From: Mesorhizobium loti | Lineage (GTDB): Bacteria; Pseudomonadota; Alphaproteobacteria; Rhizobiales; Rhizobiaceae | Reading direction: 5' to 3' | DNA length: 64,000 nt | Assembly (NCBI GenBank): GCA_002356515.1 | Contig: AP017605.1 | Span: forward strand, 6,867,020-6,931,019 | Part shown: positions 17,863 through 27,119 of the stretch, in pieces | Numbering within the stretch: position 1 is the first letter of the stretch | How the letters are laid out: each line of letters starts with the position of its first letter | Notes under the pieces: model-generated | Told to the model about the DNA's origin: nothing | The model's database searches: none | What the model saw: the letters and a program-made list of their open reading frames with translations, nothing else | Made by a program: the position numbers and the translations under genes

Positions 17863-18786
17863 ATGACTGCGGTGGTATCGCACAGGCCCAAGCCGTCCGG
17901 CTTCAGGATCAGCAAGCGGGTGCTGCCCTATGTGCTCAGCCTGCCGGCCTTGCTCGTCTGCATCGGCATCCTGATCCCGTTCCTGACCTCCGTCGTCTAT
18001 TCCTTCCAGCGCTACCGGCTGAGCCAGCCCTGGGCGCGGCAGTTCAACTGGGGCGACAACTACATTTCCTTCTTCACCGACCCGAAATTCTGGAACACGC
18101 TCAAAGTGTCGCTGCTCTATGCCGGCACCACCGTCGTGCTCGAACTGCTTCTCGGTCTTGCCATCGCCTTGCTGCTGCAGAAGCGCTCGACGCTGAACAA
18201 TTTCATCTCGATCATGCTGTTGATGCCGCTGATGACGGCGCCGGCGCTCGCGGCCCTGATGTGGAAGCTGATGACCAATCCCGGCTTCGGCGTGCTGAGC
18301 TATCTCGCCAGCCTGATCGGGCTGCAGGATTTCCGTTGGGCCTCGTCGCCGTCGACGGCGCTGTTCACCGTCGTGCTCGTCGACATCTGGGTCTACACGC
18401 CCTTCATCATGATCTTGCTGCTCGCCGGCCTGCGCAGCCTGCCGACGCAGCCCTTCGAGGCGGCCGCACTCGATGGCGTGCCGCGAAGCTTCGTCTTTTT
18501 CCGCATCACGCTGCCGATGCTGACGCCCTACATCCTGACGGCGACTTTGTTCCGGCTGCTGGATTCCATCCAGCAGTTCGACATCATCTATGCCATGACG
18601 CAAGGCGGACCGGGCGACACGCTGACCGTCTTCCAGGTCGAGGCCTATCTCAACTTCTTCCAGTCGACCAATGTCGGCCGCTCGGCGGCGCTGATGATCA
18701 TCCTGTGGGCGATCACCTATTTCCTCTCCAACATCTTCATCAAGAATTGGCTGCGGCTGCGCGAACGCGCCCGTGGCCAGGCATAG
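17863..18786 (+). CDS. ABC polyol importer, permease 1
   Basis: This is an inner-membrane permease of 307 residues with about six hydrophobic segments (first: VLPYVLSLPALLVCIGILIPF). The EAA loop is PFEAAALDGVPRSFVFFRITLP. I chose ATG 17863, preceded by CGGAGC; the frame from 17731 would run through the hairpin region. It is followed nine bases later by permease 2. Confidence 0.9.
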   Translation: MTAVVSHRPKPSGFRISKRVLPYVLSLPALLVCIGILIPFLTSVVYSFQRYRLSQPWARQFNWGDNYISFFTDPKFWNTLKVSLLYAGTTVVLELLLGLAIALLLQKRSTLNNFISIMLLMPLMTAPALAALMWKLMTNPGFGVLSYLASLIGLQDFRWASSPSTALFTVVLVDIWVYTPFIMILLLAGLRSLPTQPFEAAALDGVPRSFVFFRITLPMLTPYILTATLFRLLDSIQQFDIIYAMTQGGPGDTLTVFQVEAYLNFFQSTNVGRSAALMIILWAITYFLSNIFIKNWLRLRERARGQA

Positions 18787-18795
18787 GAGGCCGGG

Positions 18796-19653
18796 ATGGA
18801 ACACACCTCGCTTCTCGAACGCATCCTGCGTGGCATTGCGCTCACGCTCGTCGTGATCTTCTTCATGTTCCCGATCGTCTGGATCTTCATGATGTCGTTC
18901 CAGACCAACGAGACCATCCTGCGCATTCCACCACAGCTGATCTTCGAGCCGACGCTCGCCAATTACACGGCGCTGATCACCGGCAAGCTGATGACCGCCG
19001 CCGGGACGCTCGACATCGCCTTCATGCGCAACCTCGGGAATTCGGTGTTCCTCTCGGTGACCTCGGTGGCGGTCTCGCTGCTGCTCGGCGTCCCGGCGGC
19101 CTACGCCTTCGCCCGGCACAAATTCCGAGGATCCGAGGACATCGCCTTCACGCTGCTGTCGTTCAAATTCGCGCCGGCACTGCTGGTGCTGTTGCCGCTC
19201 ACCCTCTATTTCCAGAAGCTTGGGCTCGCCAACACCTATATCGGGCTGATCTGGGTCTACCAGCTGATCTGCCTGCCGCTGATCCTGTGGATCGTGCGCG
19301 GCTATTTCGAAGATATTCCGGCCGACATCGAATATGCCTACCGCATTGGCGGCCATTCCTGGTTCGCCACGTTCCGCAAGATCGCGCTGCCGCTCGCCGG
19401 CCCCGGCATCGCCGCCGCCGGCCTGCTCGCCTTCATCTTCGCCTGGAACAATTTCGTCTTCGCGCTGGTGCTGGCCTCGGCCGACAAGCAGCCGGTGACG
19501 GTCGGCGCGCTCGCCTTCATCACTTCCTCCGGCATACAGTACGGCCAGATTTCGGCGGCCATCGTGCTCTCGATCACGCCGACGCTAGCGCTCGCCCTCT
19601 ATGCGCAGCGCTATCTCGTCGAAGGCCTCTCGCTTGGCGCGGTGAAAGGATAG
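18796..19653 (+). CDS. ABC polyol importer, permease 2
   Basis: This is an inner-membrane permease of 285 residues. The first segment is GIALTLVVIFFMFPIVWIFM. The ATPase-docking loop reads DIEYAYRIGGHSWFATFRKI, where the usual EAA is altered to EYAYRIGG, as is common in the second permease of this class. AGGAGG precedes the ATG. The ATPase gene starts two bases after its stop. Confidence 0.9.
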   Translation: MEHTSLLERILRGIALTLVVIFFMFPIVWIFMMSFQTNETILRIPPQLIFEPTLANYTALITGKLMTAAGTLDIAFMRNLGNSVFLSVTSVAVSLLLGVPAAYAFARHKFRGSEDIAFTLLSFKFAPALLVLLPLTLYFQKLGLANTYIGLIWVYQLICLPLILWIVRGYFEDIPADIEYAYRIGGHSWFATFRKIALPLAGPGIAAAGLLAFIFAWNNFVFALVLASADKQPVTVGALAFITSSGIQYGQISAAIVLSITPTLALALYAQRYLVEGLSLGAVKG

Positions 19654-19655
19654 AT

Positions 19656-20774
19656 ATGGCCAGCCTCGAACTCAGAAATATCGTCAAGCGCTACAAGAGC
19701 CAGACCGTCCTCGACAATCTGTCTCTGACCGTCGCCGATGGCGAGACCCTCGTGCTGTTCGGCCCGTCCGGCGCCGGCAAGACGGTGCTGCTGCGGCTTG
19801 TTGCCGGCGTCATCGACCCGGACGAGGGCAAGATCTTCATCGGCGGCGAGGATATGACCGATGTCGATGCGGAGTTCCGCGGCGTCGGCATGGCGTTCCA
19901 GAACTTCGCGCTGTTTCCGCATATGACCGCGTTCGACAACATCGCCACGCCGCTGGAGGCCAAGCGTTCGTCGCAGGGCGCCATCAAGGCCGGCGTCGAG
20001 AGCGTCGCCAAGCTGTTGAAGATCGCCCATGTGCTCAGCCACAAGCCGCGCGCGCTCTCCAACGGCCAGAAGCAGCGCACCGCACTGGCCCGCGCGCTGG
20101 TCGGCTCGCCGCCGCTTCTGCTGCTCGACGATCCCTTGCGCAATGTCGACGCCAAGCTGCGTTTCGAGATGCGGCTCGAACTGCCGCGCCTGCTCGCCGA
20201 TCGCGGCGCCACCGTCGTCTACGTCACCCAGGACTATAAGGAAGCCATGGCGCTCGGCGACCGCATCGCTGTCATGTCGCAAGGCGTCATCAGGCAGCTC
20301 GGCACGCCCGAGCAGATCTATCGCGAGCCGGCCAATATCGAGATCGCGCGGCTGTTCGGCGACCCGACCATCAACCTGCTCGACGTCAAGCCCGCGCGGG
20401 ATAGCAGGGGCATTTATGTCGGCCTCTCCAATGTCCAGGTTCATCTCGCCGGTGCTTATGACACGGCGGTCGGCCGCGACTGTGTGATCGGCCTGCGGCC
20501 TGAAGCGCTGAGCTTCGTCGAGGAGGGCATCCCGGGCGCCATTCCGGTGACGGTCGAGGCCGAGACGCCGCTCAACGAAAAGATCGTCACGCTGGTGCGC
20601 ACCGTGCGCGGCCGCGAAATCCTGGTCTCGCGCCCGGCCGGAACGCCGGGCCGCAGCGAGGGCAAGGCCCATATCGCCGTCGACGGCAAGAGCGCCTTGC
20701 TGTTCGATCACGCCAGCGGCGACCGCATCGGTTCCAAGAACGTCGTCGCCTTGCGCAATGGAGAAGCGGCATGA
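19656..20774 (+). CDS. ABC polyol importer, ATPase subunit A (degenerate catalytic residues)
   Basis: This MalK-type ATPase has 372 residues. Walker A GPSGAGKT (36-43) and Q-loop Gln82 are normal. The signature is LSNGQ (134-138) instead of LSGGQ. The Walker B Asp158 is followed by Asp159 where the catalytic Glu should be, and position 192 is Gln (VTQD) in place of the switch His. Site A is therefore predicted to hydrolyse ATP poorly. It pairs with the neighbouring, nearly canonical ATPase to give an asymmetric dimer, as in glycerol-type importers with two different ATPases. The C-terminal TOBE domain is present. Confidence 0.9.
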   Translation: MASLELRNIVKRYKSQTVLDNLSLTVADGETLVLFGPSGAGKTVLLRLVAGVIDPDEGKIFIGGEDMTDVDAEFRGVGMAFQNFALFPHMTAFDNIATPLEAKRSSQGAIKAGVESVAKLLKIAHVLSHKPRALSNGQKQRTALARALVGSPPLLLLDDPLRNVDAKLRFEMRLELPRLLADRGATVVYVTQDYKEAMALGDRIAVMSQGVIRQLGTPEQIYREPANIEIARLFGDPTINLLDVKPARDSRGIYVGLSNVQVHLAGAYDTAVGRDCVIGLRPEALSFVEEGIPGAIPVTVEAETPLNEKIVTLVRTVRGREILVSRPAGTPGRSEGKAHIAVDGKSALLFDHASGDRIGSKNVVALRNGEAA

Positions 20775-21895
20775 GCCAGAGCGCACTCACCATTTCAGGC
20801 GTCGACAAGTTCTATGGTCCGATCGACCGGGGCGTGCACGCCGTCAAGAACCTGACGATGGACATCGCCAAAGGTGAGATCGTCGCCCTGCTCGGTTCGT
20901 CGGGCTGCGGCAAGACCTCGACGCTGCGCATGATCGCCGGCTTCGAGGAGGTCTCGCGTGGCGCCATCTCGGTCGGTGGCCGCCAGGTTCATACCTTGCC
21001 GCCGGTCAAGCGCAATGTGGCGATGGCCTTCGAAGGTTACTCGCTCTATCCGCCGCTCACCGTGCGCGAGAACATGGCTTTCGCGCTGAAGGCGGCGCGG
21101 TTGCCGAAGAGCGAGGTCGACGCCAAGGTCGCCAGCATCGCCAAACTGCTCGAGATCGAGGACATACTGGAGCGCTACCCCAGCTCCATTTCCGGCGGCC
21201 AACAGCAACGCGCCAGCCTCGGCCGGGCGTTGATCCGCGAGGCTGATCTGCATCTGCTCGACGAGCCGATGGGGCAGCTCGAACCGCAGCTGCGCGCCGT
21301 GCTGCGCGGCCGCATCAAGCATTTCATCAAGGAGCGCGGTCTGACCGCGATCCTGGTCACTCACGACCAGACCGAGGCCAATGCGCTTGCCGACCGCATC
21401 GCGGTGATGGAAGGCGGCGTGCTGCAGCAGTTCGACACGCCGGACCGGATCAAGGAGCGACCGGCGAACCTGTTCACCGGCACCTTCGTCGGCGAACCGC
21501 CGATGAACGTCTTCGAAGCCTATGTCGGCGCGACCGCCGGCCGGATCAATCTCAAGCTGCCCGACGGCCTGTCGCTCGACTACGACAAGGACGCCTTCAG
21601 CGCGCCGGTGCGCGATCAATTGCTCAGCCGCGAGCGGGTCGTGATCGGCATCAGGCCTTATGCGGTCCGGCGTTCGAAGGAGGGTGTTCCCGCCAGGGTT
21701 TCTGCCAATCAGTGGCTTGGCGACCAGACCCATATCGCCGCCGACTTTGCCGGCGGTTCGCTGGTCCTGGTCGAACATGACCGCACCCGCCTCGACCTGG
21801 GTGCGCCGATCAATGTCAGCATCGATCCGAAGAACCTGCACGTCTTCGACCAGGCCAGCGGCGAGGCGATTTCGCACGGCATGGAGCTTGCCTGA
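20771..21895 (+). CDS. ABC polyol importer, ATPase subunit B
   Basis: This is the second ATPase, 374 residues, overlapping the first by four bases (ATGA). Walker A is GSSGCGKT (42-49), the signature ISGGQ (140-144), Walker B has Asp164-Glu165 and the switch His198 is present. The Q-loop position is Glu88 (AFEGY) instead of Gln. It thus keeps the catalytic residues missing in subunit A. A C-terminal TOBE region follows. Its stop overlaps the kinase start by one base, tying transport to metabolism. Confidence 0.92.
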   Translation: MSQSALTISGVDKFYGPIDRGVHAVKNLTMDIAKGEIVALLGSSGCGKTSTLRMIAGFEEVSRGAISVGGRQVHTLPPVKRNVAMAFEGYSLYPPLTVRENMAFALKAARLPKSEVDAKVASIAKLLEIEDILERYPSSISGGQQQRASLGRALIREADLHLLDEPMGQLEPQLRAVLRGRIKHFIKERGLTAILVTHDQTEANALADRIAVMEGGVLQQFDTPDRIKERPANLFTGTFVGEPPMNVFEAYVGATAGRINLKLPDGLSLDYDKDAFSAPVRDQLLSRERVVIGIRPYAVRRSKEGVPARVSANQWLGDQTHIAADFAGGSLVLVEHDRTRLDLGAPINVSIDPKNLHVFDQASGEAISHGMELA

Positions 21896-23448
21896 TGCGT
21901 GACATATTGATCGGCATCGATGCCGGCACCTCCGTCATCAAGTCCATCGCCTTCGACATAGCGGGCCGGCAGATCGCCGCCGCAGCACTCCCGAACCACT
22001 ATGAAACGCTGCCGGGCGGCGGCGCCGAACAGGATTTGGCGCGAACATGGAGCGATGCCGCCACGACCCTGCGCCAGCTCGCCGACAAGGTGCCGGACCT
22101 CGCCAGCCGGACGGTGGCGATCGCGGTCACCGGGCAAGGCGACGGCACCTGGCTTATCGACGACAGGGGCGAGCCGGTGGCCAAGGGCTGGCTCTGGCTC
22201 GACGCGCGCGCCGCCGGCGTCGTCGAGGAGATCCGCGCGCGGCCCGAGGATCGGCTTCGCTTCGAGAAGACCGGCAGTGGGCTCGCCGCCTGCCAGCAAG
22301 GTTCGCAATTCGTCTTCATGAAGCGCACCATGCCCGCAATGCTCGGCAAGGCGGCAACCGCGTTCCACTGCAAGGACTGGCTCTATTTCAAGCTGACCGG
22401 CGAACGCGCTACCGATCCGTCCGAGGGCACCTTCACCTTCGGCGATTTCCACACCCGCGACTACAGCGACGAGGTGCTCGACGTGCTTGGCGTCGCCGAT
22501 CTCAGGCATCTGCTTCCGCCGATCGTCGATGGCACAAGGCACAGCACCGCTCTGTCGCAAGCTGCGGCCGACGCCACCGGCATGCTGGCCGGCACGCCGG
22601 TCGTGCTCGGTTATGTCGACGTCGTCTGTACCGCGCTCGGCGCCGGCCTGCTCGACCGCGAGCGCAAGCCGGGTTGCTCGATCATCGGCTCCACGGGCAT
22701 GCATATGCGGCTGGCCGAAACTCCCGACGACGTGCAGCTCAACGAAGCGGCGACCGGTTATACGATGGCGATGCCGGCGCCCGGCGTGTTCGCGCAGATG
22801 CAGTCGAACATGGCGGCGACGCTCAACATCGACTGGGTGCTTGGGCTTGCCTCCGGCATTCTCGCCTCGCAAGGCATCACCCGCAGCAATGGCGAGATGA
22901 TCGCGCTGGTCGATGCCTGGATCGCGGCCGCGCAGCCGGCCTCGTTGCTCTATCAGCCCTATGTGTCGGAAGCGGGGGAGCGGGGGCCGTTCGTCGATGC
23001 CAATGCCAGGGCCGGCTTCGTCGGCATTTCCTCGCGGCACGGTTATGCCGATCTCGTGCGCGCCGTCTTCGAGGGCCTGGCCTTCGCGGCGCGCGATTGC
23101 TACGCCGCCATGGGGCCGCTGCCGCGCGAAGTCCGCCTCACCGGCGGCGCCGCCAGAAGCCCGGCGCTGCGCAAGATCCTGGGGGCGGCGCTGGGCGCCG
23201 ACATTCGCACCAGCGCGCGCGAGGAGGCGGGCGCGGCGGGCGCCGCGATGATCGCCGCGGTCAGCGTCGGCCTTTACAAATCAATGGACGAATGCGTCGG
23301 CGAATGGGTGACGCCGCTGCTTGGCGAGGCCGAGCCGAGCGACCGCAACCTCGCCGCGATCTACGACAAGATGACCCCGTCCTACATGTTGGCACACCAG
23401 GCGTTGCGGCCGGTCTGGCGCGCAATGGCGGCATCGCAGGCAAATTGA
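21895..23448 (+). CDS. eryA: FGGY-family polyol kinase, EryA-like
   Basis: This cytoplasmic sugar/polyol kinase has 517 residues, the length of EryA, which phosphorylates erythritol to L-erythritol 4-phosphate. The N-terminal ATPase motif IGIDAGTSVIKSIAFD and the C-terminal FGGY signature region, LTGGAARSPALRKILGAALG, are both visible. The start overlaps the stop of the preceding ATPase gene by one base. The family covers several polyols, so erythritol specificity is inferred from the linked eryB, eryC, eryH and eryI genes. Confidence 0.85.
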   Translation: MRDILIGIDAGTSVIKSIAFDIAGRQIAAAALPNHYETLPGGGAEQDLARTWSDAATTLRQLADKVPDLASRTVAIAVTGQGDGTWLIDDRGEPVAKGWLWLDARAAGVVEEIRARPEDRLRFEKTGSGLAACQQGSQFVFMKRTMPAMLGKAATAFHCKDWLYFKLTGERATDPSEGTFTFGDFHTRDYSDEVLDVLGVADLRHLLPPIVDGTRHSTALSQAAADATGMLAGTPVVLGYVDVVCTALGAGLLDRERKPGCSIIGSTGMHMRLAETPDDVQLNEAATGYTMAMPAPGVFAQMQSNMAATLNIDWVLGLASGILASQGITRSNGEMIALVDAWIAAAQPASLLYQPYVSEAGERGPFVDANARAGFVGISSRHGYADLVRAVFEGLAFAARDCYAAMGPLPREVRLTGGAARSPALRKILGAALGADIRTSAREEAGAAGAAMIAAVSVGLYKSMDECVGEWVTPLLGEAEPSDRNLAAIYDKMTPSYMLAHQALRPVWRAMAASQAN

Positions 23449-23458
23449 GAAGTTGAGT

Positions 23459-24499
23459 ATGCGTAAGACAATAGCGATCATTGGCGACAACTTCATGCTT
23501 CCGCAGGTGTTCCGTGCGGAAATCGAGAAGGCCGCGAGCGGCGACCTCGACATCAGGACATTGCAGACGGCCTGGCCCGACGAGCCGATGGAGTTCGGCA
23601 ATCCGGTGCTCGGCCTCGACAAGGTCAAGGAGTATTTCGGCCACCCGGACGAGGTCGTCGATTTCATCGGCGATGCCGAAATCCTCGTCACCCAGCTGGC
23701 GCCCCTGTCGGACGGCATGATGCGGCGCCTGCCGACGCTTAAGCTGGTTGCGGTTTCCCGTGGCGGACCGATCAACATCGACATGGAGGCGGCCAAGGCG
23801 CACGGCATCACCGTGGTCAACGTGCCCGGCCGCAACGCGACGGCCGTTGCAGAGTTCACCCTCGGCGCCATCCTGGCCGAGACGCGGCTGATCCGGGTCG
23901 GCCACGAGGCCTTGCGCAAGGGCGAATGGCGCGGCGATCTCTACCGCGCCGACCGCACAGGCCGCGAGCTCAACGAAATGACCGTCGGTGTCATCGGCTA
24001 CGGCAATATCGGCACCAAGGTCGTCCGCCTGCTGCGCGCCTTCGGCTGCCATGTTCTCGTTTGCGACCCTTATGTCCAACTGAGTGCCGAAGACCGCAAT
24101 GCCGGCGTCGAACTCGTCGCGCTGGACGATCTCCTGTCCCGCTCCGATGTCGTTACGCTGCATCCCCGGGTGACCGAGGAGACGCGCGGCATGATCGGCA
24201 AGGACACCATCGCGCGGATGAAGCCGGGAGTGGTTCTCATCAACACCGCGCGCGGACCGCTGGTCGACTATGACGCGCTCTACGAGGCACTCGTTTCAGG
24301 CCAGATCGCCAGCGCCATGCTGGAGACGTTCGCGGTCGAGCCGGTGCCATCGGACTGGCCGCTGCTGCAGCTTCCCAATGTGACGCTGACGCCCCACATC
24401 GCCGGCGCTTCGGTGCGCACCGTCACCTATGCCGCCGAACAGGCCGCCGAAGAGGTGCGCCGCTACCTCGCCGGCTTGCCCCCGGTCAATCCGTGCTGA
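23459..24499 (+). CDS. D-isomer-specific 2-hydroxyacid dehydrogenase family protein
   Basis: This is an NAD-dependent dehydrogenase of 346 residues. The Rossmann nucleotide-binding motif is VGVIGYGNIGTKVVRLL. The catalytic-domain signatures include MKPGVVLINTARGPLVDYDALYEAL, giving the active-site Arg, and LTPHIAGAS with the active-site His. The family includes phosphoglycerate, glyoxylate and other hydroxyacid dehydrogenases. It sits between eryA and eryB, where the Brucella operon, as I recall it, has no such gene. It may oxidise or reduce a side product or serve a second substrate; the real substrate is unknown. ATG 23459 follows a weak ribosome binding site, and a TTG at 23453 is possible. 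Confidence 0.85.
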   Translation: MRKTIAIIGDNFMLPQVFRAEIEKAASGDLDIRTLQTAWPDEPMEFGNPVLGLDKVKEYFGHPDEVVDFIGDAEILVTQLAPLSDGMMRRLPTLKLVAVSRGGPINIDMEAAKAHGITVVNVPGRNATAVAEFTLGAILAETRLIRVGHEALRKGEWRGDLYRADRTGRELNEMTVGVIGYGNIGTKVVRLLRAFGCHVLVCDPYVQLSAEDRNAGVELVALDDLLSRSDVVTLHPRVTEETRGMIGKDTIARMKPGVVLINTARGPLVDYDALYEALVSGQIASAMLETFAVEPVPSDWPLLQLPNVTLTPHIAGASVRTVTYAAEQAAEEVRRYLAGLPPVNPC

Positions 24500-24543
24500 G
24501 GCAGTGGCCATGACTTTTCAAATCGACATCGAGGCCAAGCGAC

Positions 24544-26061
24544 ATGAATGGCGGCCCTGAAATCGTCGACCTCTTCGTCATCGGCGGCGGCGTCAACGGC
24601 GCCGGCATTGCCCGCGACGCCGCCGGCCGCGGCCTGTCCGTCATCCTGTGTGAAAAGGACGATCTCGCCGAAGGCACCAGTTCGCGCTCCGGCAAGCTCG
24701 TCCATGGCGGCCTGCGCTACCTCGAATATTACGAATTCCGCCTGGTGCGCGAAGCGTTGATCGAGCGCGAGGTGCTGCTGGAATCGGCGCCGCACATCAT
24801 CTGGCCGATGCGCTTCGTGCTGCCGCACAGCCCTGACGATCGGCCGGCCTGGCTGGTGCGGCTCGGCCTGTTCCTCTACGACCACCTCGGCGGCCGCAAG
24901 CGGCTGCCGGCGACCCGCACGCTCAATTTGCGCACCGCGCCCGAGGGTGCGCCGATCAAGGACGCCTTCCGGCGCGGTTTCGAATATTCCGACTGCTGGG
25001 TCGACGATGCCCGCCTCGTTGTCATCAACGCGCTCGACGCCGCCGAGCGCGGCGCCAGGGTTTTCACCCGCACCGCCTGCACCGCCGCCCGCCGCGAGAA
25101 CGGCCTGTGGCTTGTCGAGTTGCAGGACGGCAGGACGGGCGTCAGGACGGTGGTTCGGGCGCGTGCGCTGATCAATGCCGCCGGCCCGTGGGTCAACGAC
25201 ATCGTCAACCGCGTCGCCGGCCAGAACTCCACGCGCAATGTGCGCCTGGTCAAGGGCAGCCACATCGTCGTGCCGAAATTCTGGGAAGGGCGGCAGGCCT
25301 ATCTCATCCAGAACAGCGACAAGCGCGTGATCTTCATCAACCCCTACCAGAACGATCTCGCACTGATCGGCACCACCGACATCCCCTACGAGGGCCGGCC
25401 CGAAGACGTGGCGGCGGATGAGAGCGAGATCGATTACCTGATCAAGGTGGTCAACCGCTATTTCAAGCGCGGCCTTGCACGCGGCGATGTCGTCTATTCG
25501 TTCTCCGGCGTCCGGCCGCTCTATGACGACAATGCCGACAACCCAAGTGCCGTCACCCGCGACTATATTTTCGAACTCGACGCGCCGGATGCGCAGGCGC
25601 CGCTACTCTCCGTCTTCGGCGGCAAGATCACCACCTTCCGCAAGCTGGCCGAGCATGCGCTGGACAGGATCGCGCCGTTCTTTCCCAAAATGGGCAAGCC
25701 CTGGACAGCGAAGGCGCATCTGCCTGGCGGCGACATCGCCAATGCCGATTTCGAACAGTTTCTCGGCGATCTCGGACGCGAATATCCATGGATGACGGCA
25801 TCGCTGCTCAAGCATTATGGCCGGCTCTACGGCACCAGGACACGGGCTTTGGTCGGCGCGGCGCGTTCGCTCGATGAACTCGGCCGCTGCTTCGGCAAGG
25901 ATTTCTTCGAGCGCGAGGCCAATTATCTCTTCGACCGGGAGTGGGCCGTGACATCGGCCGACATTCTCGAACGGCGCACCAAGCATGGCCTGCATCTGTC
26001 CGCCGAGGAGAGGGCGGCCTTCGAGCATTGGTGCGCGAACCGGCTGGCGAGGGCAAGCTGA
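24544..26061 (+). CDS. eryB: GlpD-family FAD dehydrogenase, EryB-like
   Basis: This FAD-dependent dehydrogenase of 505 residues is homologous to aerobic glycerol-3-phosphate dehydrogenase. The N-terminal dinucleotide motif is VIGGGVNGAGIARDAAGRG, followed by TSSRSGKLVHGGLRYLEYYE, which is characteristic of the family. In erythritol loci the EryB member oxidises L-erythritol 4-phosphate to L-erythrulose phosphate and passes electrons to the membrane quinone pool. Its stop overlaps the next start by one base. Without the neighbours it would be called glpD. Confidence 0.83.
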   Translation: MNGGPEIVDLFVIGGGVNGAGIARDAAGRGLSVILCEKDDLAEGTSSRSGKLVHGGLRYLEYYEFRLVREALIEREVLLESAPHIIWPMRFVLPHSPDDRPAWLVRLGLFLYDHLGGRKRLPATRTLNLRTAPEGAPIKDAFRRGFEYSDCWVDDARLVVINALDAAERGARVFTRTACTAARRENGLWLVELQDGRTGVRTVVRARALINAAGPWVNDIVNRVAGQNSTRNVRLVKGSHIVVPKFWEGRQAYLIQNSDKRVIFINPYQNDLALIGTTDIPYEGRPEDVAADESEIDYLIKVVNRYFKRGLARGDVVYSFSGVRPLYDDNADNPSAVTRDYIFELDAPDAQAPLLSVFGGKITTFRKLAEHALDRIAPFFPKMGKPWTAKAHLPGGDIANADFEQFLGDLGREYPWMTASLLKHYGRLYGTRTRALVGAARSLDELGRCFGKDFFEREANYLFDREWAVTSADILERRTKHGLHLSAEERAAFEHWCANRLARAS

Positions 26062-27119
26062 TGGCGCATACGGGCGACAACCACTCCAGCGAATTCTGCA
26101 TGCTGCGCTCCTTATCCGCCAGCATCGGCGCCGACCCGCTTCTGGTCCAGGGCGCCGGCGGCAACACCTCCGTCAAGCAGGCCGGCGTGCTGTGGATCAA
26201 GGCCTCCGGCACCTGGCTGAAGAACGCGCGCGACGACGAGATCATGGTGCCGGTCGCGCTGGCGCCGTTGCTCGATGCCGTGGCGCAGCGCAGCCCGGCG
26301 GCCGAGGCAGCCGGACAGTTCACGCTGGCGGATCTCAACCCTCGCCAGCTCAGGCCCTCCATCGAGACGACGGTGCACGCGCTGCTGCCGCAGAAGATCG
26401 TCATCCACGTCCATTGCGTCGAGACGATCTCGATCGCCGTGCAGGCCAACACCGAAGCCCTGCTGGAGGAGCGCCTGCGCGGGCTCGATTGGGCCTTCGT
26501 GCCCTATCGCCGGCCTGGCCTGCCGCTGGCGCAGGCGATCGCCGAGCGGCTGAAGCCCGCGACCAATGTGCTGGTGCTTGGCAATCACGGGCTGGTGGTC
26601 GCCGCCGACACGGTTGCCGAAGCGGCCTTGCTGCTGCAACGGGTGACCGGGCTGCTCGCACGGTCGCCGCGGCCGGCCCCGCCGCCTGATCTCGACGCGC
26701 TGCTGCGGCTCGCCGCCGGCAGCGACTACCGGCTGCCGGCCTCGGCCGCCGCCCATGCCGTTGCGACCGATCTCGCCAGTTGCCGCATCGCCGCTTCCGG
26801 CAGCCTCTACCCGGATCATGTCATCTTCCTCGGCGTCGGCTCGGTGATCGCCGGCCCCGGCGAGAATGCGGCTGCGGTCGTCGCCCGCACCGCCACCGCG
26901 CCGACATCGATCCTCTTTCCCGGCAAGGGCGTGCTGATGCGCCGGGATGCCAATGCTGGCGCCGAAGCGATGGCGCGCTGCCTGGCCGACGTCGCCCAGC
27001 GCATCGATGGCGCGGCGCGCGTCAACTATCTCAGCCCGAAGGAGAATGCAGAGCTCTTGAACTGGGACGCTGAAAAATACCGCCAGCAACTCAACCGCGA
27101 GGGGGTGACGCTGCAATGA
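26061..27119 (+). CDS. Class II aldolase/adducin-type protein
   Basis: This is a class II aldolase family protein of 352 residues, longer than a simple L-fuculose-phosphate aldolase. Recognisable motifs are QGAGGNTSVKQAGVLWIKASG, the zinc-ligand pair in IVIHVHCVETISI, and LGNHGLVVAADT with another metal His. Members cleave or decarboxylate sugar phosphates to DHAP or a similar C3 unit. The length and motif spacing resemble the N-terminal half of RhaD-type bifunctional enzymes. I do not recall an aldolase in the standard erythritol pathway, so its substrate is open. The start overlaps the eryB stop (TGATG). Confidence 0.8.
   Translation: MAHTGDNHSSEFCMLRSLSASIGADPLLVQGAGGNTSVKQAGVLWIKASGTWLKNARDDEIMVPVALAPLLDAVAQRSPAAEAAGQFTLADLNPRQLRPSIETTVHALLPQKIVIHVHCVETISIAVQANTEALLEERLRGLDWAFVPYRRPGLPLAQAIAERLKPATNVLVLGNHGLVVAADTVAEAALLLQRVTGLLARSPRPAPPPDLDALLRLAAGSDYRLPASAAAHAVATDLASCRIAASGSLYPDHVIFLGVGSVIAGPGENAAAVVARTATAPTSILFPGKGVLMRRDANAGAEAMARCLADVAQRIDGAARVNYLSPKENAELLNWDAEKYRQQLNREGVTLQ

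Noticed and set aside
16234..19356. 1040-codon open frame on the minus strand
   Set aside because: It is an antisense shadow of the polyol importer genes. The composition (His, Arg, Asp, Gln rich) and the absence of motifs show it is not a gene.
17817..19655. N-terminal 600-codon extension of the first polyol ATPase frame
   Set aside because: It runs through both permease genes in another frame. The ATPase starts at 19656 with MASLELRNIV and normal family alignment.
26061..27119. Assignment of the class II aldolase as fuculose-phosphate aldolase (fucA)
   Set aside because: It is over 100 residues longer than FucA and lies in a polyol operon, so a specific symbol is not justified.
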